Below are positions 1-5,206 of a stretch of 5,294 bases of DNA, in pieces; the stretch's first letter is position 1, and each line of letters opens with the position of its first letter. The stretch is from CAZWVR01 sp964637235. Lineage in GTDB: Bacteria > Bacteroidota > Bacteroidia > Bacteroidales > S143-33. A model generated the notes under the pieces. That model saw only the letters and a list, made by a program, of their open reading frames with translations, did not search any database and was not told the origin of the DNA. Where the stretch lies: contig CAZWVR010000132.1 in the NCBI GenBank assembly GCA_964637235.1, forward strand, positions 1 through 5,294, written 5' to 3'. A program made the position numbers and the translations under genes.

Positions 1-999
1 CACACGATTTTCTAATTGTTTATATACTTTAACCAACTTATCTACAAATTGATCATAAATCTTTTCATCAATAATCAAACGGCGAGTTGTCGTACAACGT
101 TGTCCTGTTGTTCCTACTGCACCAAAAATAACAGCTCTAAGTGCTAAATCAAGATTAGCATGACGAGATATGATTATAGCATTATTTCCTCCCAATTCTA
201 ATAGACTACGTCCCAGACGTTTAGCAACAATTTGAGCAATACGACGTCCAACAGGAATAGAACCAGTAAATGAAATGAGAGGTAAACGTTTATCTGCGAC
301 AAATTTATCTCCAAGATTACGAGAACGAGCTACAATAAGATTTATAATCCCTTCCGGCAAGTTATTATCTCTCAATACCTGTGCCATAATGTTCTGGACA
401 GCTATCCCACACAAAGGTACTTTTGAAGAAGGAGCCCATATAACTGTATCTCCTGCAACAAGAGCAATCATAGCATTCCAAGCCCATACTGCAACAGGAA
501 AGTTAAAAGCTGTAATTACTCCAATAGGTCCCAATGGATGCCATTGCTCATACATACGATGCCTCGGACGTTCTGAATGCATTGACAAACCATAAAGCTG
601 ACGCGATAAACCAACAGCAAAATCTGCTATATCTATCATCTCCTGAACTTCTCCAAGACCTTCTTGATATATCTTCCCCATCTCATAAGAAACCAATTTA
701 CCCAAATCCTCTTTATATTCCCTAAGCTTCAGAGCTATCTGACGAACTATCTCGCCACGTTTGGGTGCAGGAACCATTCTCCAATATTTAAAAGCTTCTT
801 GTGCTTTTGCTATTACCTTTTCGTAATCCTCCCAAGTTGTTTCTTTTACTTTGGCTATCAATTGTCCATCAGCAGGAGAATATGACTCTATCCATTCTCC
901 TGTGGTTTCTATCCATTCCGTGCCAGTTGAAGCTCCTAAATTTTCTGGCTTAATACCAAGTTTTTCCAGTGATTGCTTAATTCCGTATTTGTCTCCCAT
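1..999 (-). CDS. ALDH7 (antiquitin-type) aldehyde dehydrogenase, 3' end cut off by the window
   Basis: NAD(P)-dependent oxidation of an aldehyde to its acid in the cytoplasm. The family's best-known substrate is alpha-aminoadipic semialdehyde / piperideine-6-carboxylate of lysine breakdown; the true substrate here is not shown. The 333 visible residues cover the N-terminal two thirds of a protein usually about 510 long. ALDH landmarks in order are FNFPVAVWAWN with Asn166, LELGGNNA with general base Glu268, and GTTGQRCTTTRR with nucleophile Cys302. The last motif and the N-terminal EMGKxYQEGLGEVQEMID stretch are typical of ALDH7. The start ATG (999-997) gives an N-terminus like bacterial ALDH7 proteins (MGDKYGIKQSLEKLGI). 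It begins 17 bases after the kinase-fusion stop, so it is probably the third gene of that operon; no Shine-Dalgarno is visible. Oddities: Ala189 (WAPSS) lies 23 residues after Asn166, where nearly all ALDHs have the NAD-contacting Lys (WKP). Arg is coded almost only by CGT. Family assignment is sure; substrate is not. Confidence 0.93.
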   Translation of the reverse strand, partial: MGDKYGIKQSLEKLGIKPENLGASTGTEWIETTGEWIESYSPADGQLIAKVKETTWEDYEKVIAKAQEAFKYWRMVPAPKRGEIVRQIALKLREYKEDLGKLVSYEMGKIYQEGLGEVQEMIDIADFAVGLSRQLYGLSMHSERPRHRMYEQWHPLGPIGVITAFNFPVAVWAWNAMIALVAGDTVIWAPSSKVPLCGIAVQNIMAQVLRDNNLPEGIINLIVARSRNLGDKFVADKRLPLISFTGSIPVGRRIAQIVAKRLGRSLLELGGNNAIIISRHANLDLALRAVIFGAVGTTGQRCTTTRRLIIDEKIYDQFVDKLVKVYKQLENRV

Positions 1000-1016
1000 A
1001 GTAAAATTTTTTTTGT

Positions 1017-2984
1017 TTATACAAATTTTATATTTTTTATTTTAGCAATTTCGCCTAAGACGTTAAATTTTTTCGCAGTTTTTTCATTTGCTAATATACG
1101 TCTTTTTTTCGGTAAAGCCTCAATATTTTTCAAACTTATGCCATTTATTATTTTTATTGCAATATCAGCAGCAAATTCAGCAAGATCTTTCCAATATATA
1201 TGATAAGAAATTAAACCTCCATCTTTAACAGTATCCGGAAGTGCACAAATAGTTTTAAAATTTTCTGTAATTGGAGTTAAATCTTCTTTTGTTGCAGTAG
1301 CGATAATGATATCTGAGCCTAAAAATACCCAATCTACTTCATTATCCTTAAAATAAGCTGCCGCCTTTGATATATCCTCATATTCCTGTATATCATAGCT
1401 TAAACACTCTATACCTACATTATTACAAAAATTACGGACTTCATCGTGCTCTATATTTGATTGAAGTTCTCCATTATGATAAATAACACCTAATTTGCTT
1501 ATTTTATCAATTTTAAAAACAGTATTTTCAAATTGTTCATAAATTGGCACACCGTAATAGCTTGTAAAAATATTACTATTTTGCATATTGATATTACTGA
1601 AAATCTTTTCGTTATAAATGCCAACAAAAATGACTGGTATATCACTATTGTTTAAATATTGAGCAGTCTTTATACTTGCCGGTGAGCCAATTGCAAAAAT
1701 TAGATCTACCTGTTTATCAATAAAATTAAGTAATGCATTTCTGGCTATCTGCTCATTTTCATTACAATTAGCATAAAAAATTTCCAGATTACTATTCTGT
1801 TCTCTAAAACGGAAGCCATTTTTACGAAGATAATCTTCTATGTAATTTATAGCAGCTACGTATGGCTCTATATTATCCCAGTATATAATCCCTATTTTAG
1901 GTTTTTTAACAGAATAATGTTTTGCCGGTTCCTCTCCACGAAGCACTCTTAGAGCACCTAATGCCAATGCCTCTAACTCCTGCTCTCCCGGATATACATA
2001 TACAGGAGCTATATGTTCAACTCGTTCCTTTACCCAATTAGTGAACATCTCAGAATAAGCTATTCCTCCGGTTAATATTATCGCATCAACATCCCCCTTT
2101 AAATTAGTAGCACGTGCTCCAATTTCCTCTGATACCTGATAAGCCATTGCTTCAAAAACAAGTTTATATTTCTCAGAACCGGCTTTTGCCATATTTTCTA
2201 CTTCTTTGGCTTTATTTGTACCAAAATAAGAAACTAAGCCTCCCTTACCTATTAATAAGCGTTTTATCTGGTCTTTTGTATAGTCGCCAGAATAACACAA
2301 ATCCAATAATTTAAGTATAGGTACTGTTCCACTACGTTCCGGTGTAAAAGGTCCCTCTTCCAAACCATGGTTAGAATTTATTGCCTTGCCTTTCCTTAAC
2401 GCTGCTATGGTAATACCTCCTCCCAGATGAGCTACTATAACATTGATATCCTTAAAATTTTTATTATGATCTGCGGCAAACTTACGAGCAGTAGCAAAAA
2501 TATTTAAAGCATGCAATAAACTCGTTCTGGGCAGCTTTGCATGACCGGAAATTTTGGCAACTGGCTCAAAATCATCAACAGAAGGTGGGTCAACTATAAA
2601 TGCAGGGGCATTATATTCCCATCCCAAGCTATAAGCCAAAACACAACCTAAATTAGATGCATGTTGCCCTTGATATCCTATTCGGGCATCTTCAATCATA
2701 GCCTCATCAACAATATAAGTCCCACTCGGAATAGGACGAATTAACCCTCCTCGCCCCACAAATGCAGAAAATTCATTTAATGAGAACCCATTAGCTTCTA
2801 AGGTCTCTATTATCTTTTGCTTCCTAAAAAAATATTGACTCCATATATTTGGAAACTTCTCCAATTCGCTCACCGAATGCTGTATCGCTGCTTCAAATAC
2901 CTTATTCTCATTTTCAAAAACTCCTATTTTCGTTGAAGTGGAACCCGGATTTATTGCTAAAATTTTATACTTTTTTTTCTCCAT
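1017..2984 (-). CDS. buk: Butyrate kinase fused to a C-terminal ABC_sub_bind-type ligand-binding domain
   Basis: Residues 1-356 are a full-length butyrate kinase of the acetate kinase/Hsp70/actin superfamily (butyryl phosphate + ADP to butyrate + ATP, also branched acyl phosphates). Motifs seen: INPGSTSTK (11-19), GRGGLIRP (77-84), GQHASNLG (106-113), VDPPSVDDF (131-139), AHLGGG with His186, PERSGT with Arg217, ILTGGIA (303-309), and the usual Buk ending YPGEQELEALALGALRVLRGEEP. The active site looks intact. Buk proteins normally stop near residue 355. Here the frame continues for about 295 residues as a two-lobed periplasmic-binding-protein fold resembling PF04392 ABC_sub_bind/TrpX-type proteins: KIGIIYWDNIEPYV, then DLIFAIGSPASIKTA, SKLGVIYH, DWVFLGSDIIIATA, a GGLISY stretch, AADIAIKIINGIS, and a terminal ILANEKTAKKFNV. 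With no signal peptide, the binding domain must be cytoplasmic, so a regulatory sensor role is likely (inference). Its ATG shares one base with the upstream stop (TAATG), indicating translational coupling. Confidence 0.93.
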   Translation of the reverse strand: MEKKKYKILAINPGSTSTKIGVFENENKVFEAAIQHSVSELEKFPNIWSQYFFRKQKIIETLEANGFSLNEFSAFVGRGGLIRPIPSGTYIVDEAMIEDARIGYQGQHASNLGCVLAYSLGWEYNAPAFIVDPPSVDDFEPVAKISGHAKLPRTSLLHALNIFATARKFAADHNKNFKDINVIVAHLGGGITIAALRKGKAINSNHGLEEGPFTPERSGTVPILKLLDLCYSGDYTKDQIKRLLIGKGGLVSYFGTNKAKEVENMAKAGSEKYKLVFEAMAYQVSEEIGARATNLKGDVDAIILTGGIAYSEMFTNWVKERVEHIAPVYVYPGEQELEALALGALRVLRGEEPAKHYSVKKPKIGIIYWDNIEPYVAAINYIEDYLRKNGFRFREQNSNLEIFYANCNENEQIARNALLNFIDKQVDLIFAIGSPASIKTAQYLNNSDIPVIFVGIYNEKIFSNINMQNSNIFTSYYGVPIYEQFENTVFKIDKISKLGVIYHNGELQSNIEHDEVRNFCNNVGIECLSYDIQEYEDISKAAAYFKDNEVDWVFLGSDIIIATATKEDLTPITENFKTICALPDTVKDGGLISYHIYWKDLAEFAADIAIKIINGISLKNIEALPKKRRILANEKTAKKFNVLGEIAKIKNIKFV

Positions 2985-4060
2985 TATTTTAATTGTTTGA
3001 TTATTGCTACTTGATTTATATATTCTCTGGCTGTTTGTAAAGCTACATCTCTAATACTCATTTGCATTTCCTCAGCTTTTTGTATCAATGCCCACGTAGT
3101 CTGATATACCTCTTTAAGCTGAGCAGAAGCTATCTGCGGACTTTTACCTTCCAGTTCGTTTTGTAATAAAATTATCTCACCTCCATTTATTACAAATCCA
3201 GGTACATATAAAATATCTTTTTTCTCCAAAATTCCTTTAATCTCTTCATAATTATCAAACAGCTCATTGATGCTACTGGTAATTATAGGCGCCCGTATTT
3301 TATCTACTTGTTGCTTACTTATCACATTATTAAATGCACAAGATATAAACACATCAGTATTCTGATGAAATATTTCATTAGGCTTTACTACTGTCAACCA
3401 AGGATATTCGTCTTTAAGAACTTTTATTTTATCATAAACGATATCCGTGATAATAATCTTAATATTTTTAAACTGACTTATTAACGAACGCACAAGATTT
3501 GACCCCACCTCTCCTACTCCTTGAATAGCAAAACTTAAATTTTCCAAAGTATCTTTACCAAATTTTTTTCTAACCATTGCTTTTAAACCCCAAATCATGC
3601 CTTTTACTATCCCATCCACCGGTGAATTACCTGAATTCCTATAATTCTCATCTATCCCCAATAAATAATTAGATTCACGTTTAATGTCCAACATATCAGA
3701 ATAAGTAATACCAGAGTTCCTTACCAAAAATAATTTACCATTTAATTTATTCAAAAATACACCTAATGCTCTGAAATACATCTCATTTTTAAGTTTCTGA
3801 GGATCTCCACAAAGAACTATTCCTCCTCCGCCAAAGGCTCTACGCAATAAGGCTGAACGATAAGTATTATAATAAGCCATTTTTAAAACATTCTCGGCTG
3901 CAAGCTCTGGATCTCCAAAATTAAATATACGACAGCCAGCAAAAGCCGGACCCAATACAGTATTATTTATTGCCATAACTCCTCTAAGAGATACGGAAGG
4001 CTCCTCAAAGAACACTACTTCGTGAGTGTTCGTTTTTTGCATTAACTTGAAAATTTCCAT
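2984..4060 (-). CDS. Leucine/Glu/Phe dehydrogenase-family protein with replaced catalytic residues
   Basis: A full-length (358 residue) homologue of leucine dehydrogenase, which normally deaminates branched-chain amino acids to 2-oxo acids with NAD+. The N-terminus MEIFKLMQ matches classical LeuDH (MEIFKYME), and numbering stays in register with the Bacillus enzyme as I recall it. That register exposes the oddity: substrate-binding Lys68 is Arg (TYRSA), catalytic Lys80 is Gly (GGGG instead of GGGK), and Asp115 is Asn (RNSG instead of EDVG). The Rossmann half is kept: GVGEVG (181-186), an acidic residue after the second strand (ITD206) suiting NAD, and FVINGGEI (289-296). It is therefore probably an NAD-binding pseudoenzyme or an enzyme with altered chemistry, not a working LeuDH. 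I chose the ATG at 4060-4058 over the upstream in-frame TTG at 4084 because of the family N-terminus and because a -7 box lies at 4082-4089. It is the first operon gene and overlaps the kinase fusion by one base. Confidence 0.9.
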   Translation of the reverse strand: MEIFKLMQKTNTHEVVFFEEPSVSLRGVMAINNTVLGPAFAGCRIFNFGDPELAAENVLKMAYYNTYRSALLRRAFGGGGIVLCGDPQKLKNEMYFRALGVFLNKLNGKLFLVRNSGITYSDMLDIKRESNYLLGIDENYRNSGNSPVDGIVKGMIWGLKAMVRKKFGKDTLENLSFAIQGVGEVGSNLVRSLISQFKNIKIIITDIVYDKIKVLKDEYPWLTVVKPNEIFHQNTDVFISCAFNNVISKQQVDKIRAPIITSSINELFDNYEEIKGILEKKDILYVPGFVINGGEIILLQNELEGKSPQIASAQLKEVYQTTWALIQKAEEMQMSIRDVALQTAREYINQVAIIKQLK

Positions 4061-4062
4061 TA

Positions 4063-4066
4063 CTCC
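4063..4066 (-). promoter_or_regulatory. Weak GGAG Shine-Dalgarno-like site before the LeuDH-like gene
   Basis: The minus strand reads TTTTGGAGTAATG, so GGAG ends two bases before the chosen ATG. That spacing is shorter than ideal, and Bacteroidota rely little on Shine-Dalgarno pairing, so its functional weight is doubtful. It does agree with initiation at 4060 rather than farther upstream. Confidence 0.35.
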
Positions 4067-4081
4067 AAAATTTAAGCTAAA

Positions 4082-4089
4082 CAAAATTA
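4082..4089 (-). promoter_or_regulatory. Bacteroidota -7 box (TAATTTTG) for the minus-strand operon
   Basis: The minus strand carries TATAATTTTG, which contains an exact TAnnTTTG match to the Bacteroidota primary-sigma -7 element. Transcription would begin roughly 7 bases downstream, near 4075, giving a leader of about 15 bases before the ATG at 4060. No convincing TTG -33 element lies 19-21 bases upstream; that stretch is simply T-rich. The box is therefore plausible but not proven. Confidence 0.5.
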
Positions 4090-4219
4090 TAAAAAATATG
4101 CAGTAAAAAAAATGCTAAAATTCATATCAAAAAACAATAATTTTAGTGAATAATTGTATGCGCAACTTTCTCAGCCTTGAAATAATTTTCATAAAAAAAG
4201 TTAAAAGAATACTCTAATA
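4090..4219. other. AT-rich divergent spacer without a gene
   Basis: This is the body of the spacer between the minus-strand operon and the rightward tRNA cluster. It is very AT-rich, and I see no open reading frame of note, RNA gene, convincing hairpin or direct repeat in it. It should hold the upstream promoter parts for both directions and any operator for the operon, but I cannot point to a clear operator palindrome. Confidence 0.6.
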
Positions 4220-4251
4220 TTGGATATTTTAGAAAAAAAAATCTAATTTTG
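4220..4251 (+). promoter_or_regulatory. Bacteroidota-type promoter for the tRNA cluster
   Basis: A TTG at 4220-4222 (-33 element) is followed after 21 bases by TAATTTTG at 4244-4251, an exact TAnnTTTG -7 box. Both sequence and spacing fit the Bacteroidota consensus. The expected start near 4258 leaves a leader of about a dozen bases before the first tRNA, as is usual for tRNA operons. Confidence 0.75.
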
Positions 4252-4270
4252 CACCGACATAAAAATCAAT

Positions 4271-4354
4271 GCCCAGGTGGCGGAATTGGTAGACGCGCAT
4301 GGTTGAGGGCCATGTGAGCTTCGGCTCATGCAGGTTCAAATCCTGTCCTGGGCA
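4271..4354 (+). tRNA. tRNA-Leu (anticodon GAG)
   Basis: An 84-base class II tRNA. Acceptor strands GCCCAGG (4271-4277) and CCTGGGC (4347-4353) pair fully, with discriminator A4354. The anticodon stem CATGG/CCATG encloses loop TTGAGGG with anticodon GAG at 4305-4307, which reads CUU/CUC leucine codons. The long variable arm TGAGCTTCGGCTCA and the T arm (CAGG, TTCAAAT, CCTG) are intact. CCA is not encoded, so it must be added by nucleotidyltransferase. It is the first gene after the promoter and is followed by a terminator-like hairpin. Confidence 0.97.
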
Positions 4355-4358
4355 CTAT

Positions 4359-4381
4359 AACCGCTGTTAAAGCGGTTTTTT
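4359..4381 (+). terminator. Intrinsic terminator-like hairpin between the two tRNA-Leu genes
   Basis: AACCGCT (4359-4365) pairs perfectly with AGCGGTT (4371-4377) around a GTTAA loop. The stem runs into six T residues (4376-4381). This has the shape of a Rho-independent terminator, located four bases after tRNA-Leu(GAG). Because the next tRNA begins only 12 bases after the T-run, the hairpin probably terminates part of the transcripts, or it may help 3' processing of the first tRNA. Confidence 0.75.
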
Positions 4382-4393
4382 GTTCTTTAATAC

Positions 4394-4477
4394 GCCCGGG
4401 TGGCGGAATTGGTAGACGCACATGGCTCAGGACCATGTGAGCTTCGGCTCATGCAGGTTCAAATCCTGTCCCGGGCA
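4394..4477 (+). tRNA. tRNA-Leu (anticodon CAG)
   Basis: An 84-base class II tRNA nearly identical to the one upstream (78 of 84 positions). The acceptor GCCCGGG/CCCGGGC is fully paired, with discriminator A4477. The anticodon stem CATGG/CCATG encloses loop CTCAGGA with anticodon CAG at 4428-4430, which reads CUG. The variable arm and T arm match the first copy exactly, and CCA is not encoded. I see no promoter in the 12 bases between the preceding T-run and its 5' end, so it seems to depend on read-through from upstream. Confidence 0.97.
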
Positions 4478-4490
4478 CAATATGCAACAG

Positions 4491-4564
4491 GCGCGCGTAA
4501 CTCAGTGGTTTAGAGTGCTACCTTGACAGGGTAGAAGTCGGAGGTTCGAATCCTCCCGCGCGCA
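4491..4564 (+). tRNA. tRNA-Val (anticodon GAC)
   Basis: A 74-base class I tRNA. Acceptor GCGCGCG (4491-4497) pairs with CGCGCGC (4557-4563), with discriminator A4564. The D stem is ACTC/GAGT. The anticodon stem CTACC/GGTAG encloses loop TTGACAG with anticodon GAC at 4525-4527, reading GUU/GUC valine codons. The T arm is GGAGG, TTCGAAT, CCTCC. It lies 13 bases after tRNA-Leu(CAG), so the two are likely co-transcribed. CCA is not encoded. Confidence 0.97.
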
Positions 4565-4569
4565 CTTTG

Positions 4570-4589
4570 TTTTTTTTATTCAAAAAAAA
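4570..4589 (+). terminator. Possible T-run termination signal after the tRNA cluster
   Basis: Eight T residues (4570-4577) begin five bases after the GC-rich tRNA-Val acceptor stem and are mirrored by eight A residues (4582-4589) around ATTC. The T-run could end the tRNA transcript, but the A/T-only stem is weak and the A-tract may instead be upstream DNA of the infC promoter. I treat it as tentative. Confidence 0.3.
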
Positions 4590-4593
4590 TATA

Positions 4594-4601
4594 TAACTTT
4601 G
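4594..4601 (+). promoter_or_regulatory. Bacteroidota -7 box (TAACTTTG) upstream of infC
   Basis: TAACTTTG is an exact TAnnTTTG match 27 bases before the infC start codon. The nearest TTTG that could act as -33 element (4566-4569) is 24 bases away, a little far, and it overlaps the tRNA-Val 3' flank. Initiation near 4608 would give infC a leader of about 20 bases, too short to hold a structured regulatory leader. Confidence 0.6.
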
Positions 4602-4628
4602 CACACGCTTAATTGAAAAACTTAAAAA

Positions 4629-5195
4629 TTGGCAAAAAGACAAAGAAAAACAAAACAAAAAAAAGAAGATCTGGCAGATAAATATCTCATAAACGAAGAG
4701 ATTCAAGTGCCAGAAATAAGACTTGTAGGTGAATTTGCTCAAAACGGAAACCAGATTATATCGACTGACGAAGCACTGAAAATCGCAGAGGAGAATGGAT
4801 TAGACTTAGTAATGATAGCGCCAAATGCTAATCCACCAGTTTGTAAAATTATAGATTTTCAAAAATTTCTATACGAAGAGAAAAAACGACTAAAAGAAAT
4901 AAAAAGTAAAGCAGATAAAGTCGAAGTAAAAGAAATAAGATTTACACCTACTACTGACGAACATGATTTTAACTTTAAAGTTAGACACGTCATAAATTTT
5001 TTAGAACAAGGAAAGAAAGTAAAAGCTTATGTGTTTTTCAAAGGCCGTATGATTGTATATAAAGATAGTGGTAGAGAACTATTAGATAGACTTCTTGAAG
5101 CAGTAAGTGAATATGGACAAATTGAACAAGAACCAAAAATGGAAGGACGAAGAATGTCTATCATTATAGCACCTAAGAAAAAGAAAAAACATTAA
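4629..5195 (+). CDS. infC: Translation initiation factor IF-3, TTG start
   Basis: IF-3 binds the 30S subunit, keeps the subunits apart and checks start-codon/initiator-tRNA pairing. The 188-residue product has both IF-3 domains: N-terminal about 19-83 (YLINEEI, then LVMIAPNANPPVCKIIDFQKF), a charged linker rich in Lys and Glu, and C-terminal about 98-182 (KEIRFTPTTDEHDFNFK, KAYVFFKGR, EGRRMSIIIAPKK) with a lysine-rich tail. The start must be the TTG at 4629-4631: an in-frame TAA lies at 4623-4625, the only codon between is AAA, and the first internal Met is residue 62. The residues from this TTG (MAKRQRKTKQ) suit an IF-3 N-terminus. Rare start codons on infC are known from E. coli (AUU), where IF-3 represses its own translation by rejecting them, so similar feedback is likely. 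There is no Shine-Dalgarno. rpmI follows after 11 bases, in the usual infC-rpmI order. Confidence 0.97.
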   Translation: MAKRQRKTKQKKEDLADKYLINEEIQVPEIRLVGEFAQNGNQIISTDEALKIAEENGLDLVMIAPNANPPVCKIIDFQKFLYEEKKRLKEIKSKADKVEVKEIRFTPTTDEHDFNFKVRHVINFLEQGKKVKAYVFFKGRMIVYKDSGRELLDRLLEAVSEYGQIEQEPKMEGRRMSIIIAPKKKKKH

Positions 5196-5206
5196 AAATA
5201 AACCAA

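Noticed and set aside
275..1045. Several overlapping plus-strand open frames of 60-110 codons.
   Set aside because: They are antisense to the ALDH gene, which has full family motifs on the minus strand; their products show no recognisable features.
973..1203. A plus-strand open frame with a hydrophobic, Phe/Ile-rich product.
   Set aside because: It is antisense to the 3' end of the kinase fusion and start of the ALDH; the hydrophobicity comes from reading Lys- and Asn-rich AT-rich codons backwards.
2114..2314. A plus-strand 66-codon open frame within the kinase region.
   Set aside because: It is antisense to conserved butyrate kinase motifs and has no features of its own.
4061..4084. Starting the LeuDH-like protein eight codons earlier at an in-frame TTG (4084).
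   Set aside because: The downstream ATG gives the exact family N-terminus, and the upstream codon overlaps a TAnnTTTG -7 box.
4061..4270. Searched the divergent spacer for CRISPR repeats, riboswitch-like structure, an attachment site or an insertion-sequence end.
   Set aside because: No repeated units, conserved RNA core, tRNA-end duplication or transposase remnants were visible.
4570..4589. The T8-ATTC-A8 inverted repeat as a special regulatory palindrome.
   Set aside because: Homopolymer tracts of this length arise easily in such AT-rich spacers; only a tentative termination role is kept.
4518..4742. A minus-strand open frame of 74 codons ending in a GGFEPPTSTLSR-like peptide.
   Set aside because: The peptide is the reverse translation of the tRNA-Val T arm, a well-known source of false small proteins, and the rest is antisense to the infC 5' end.
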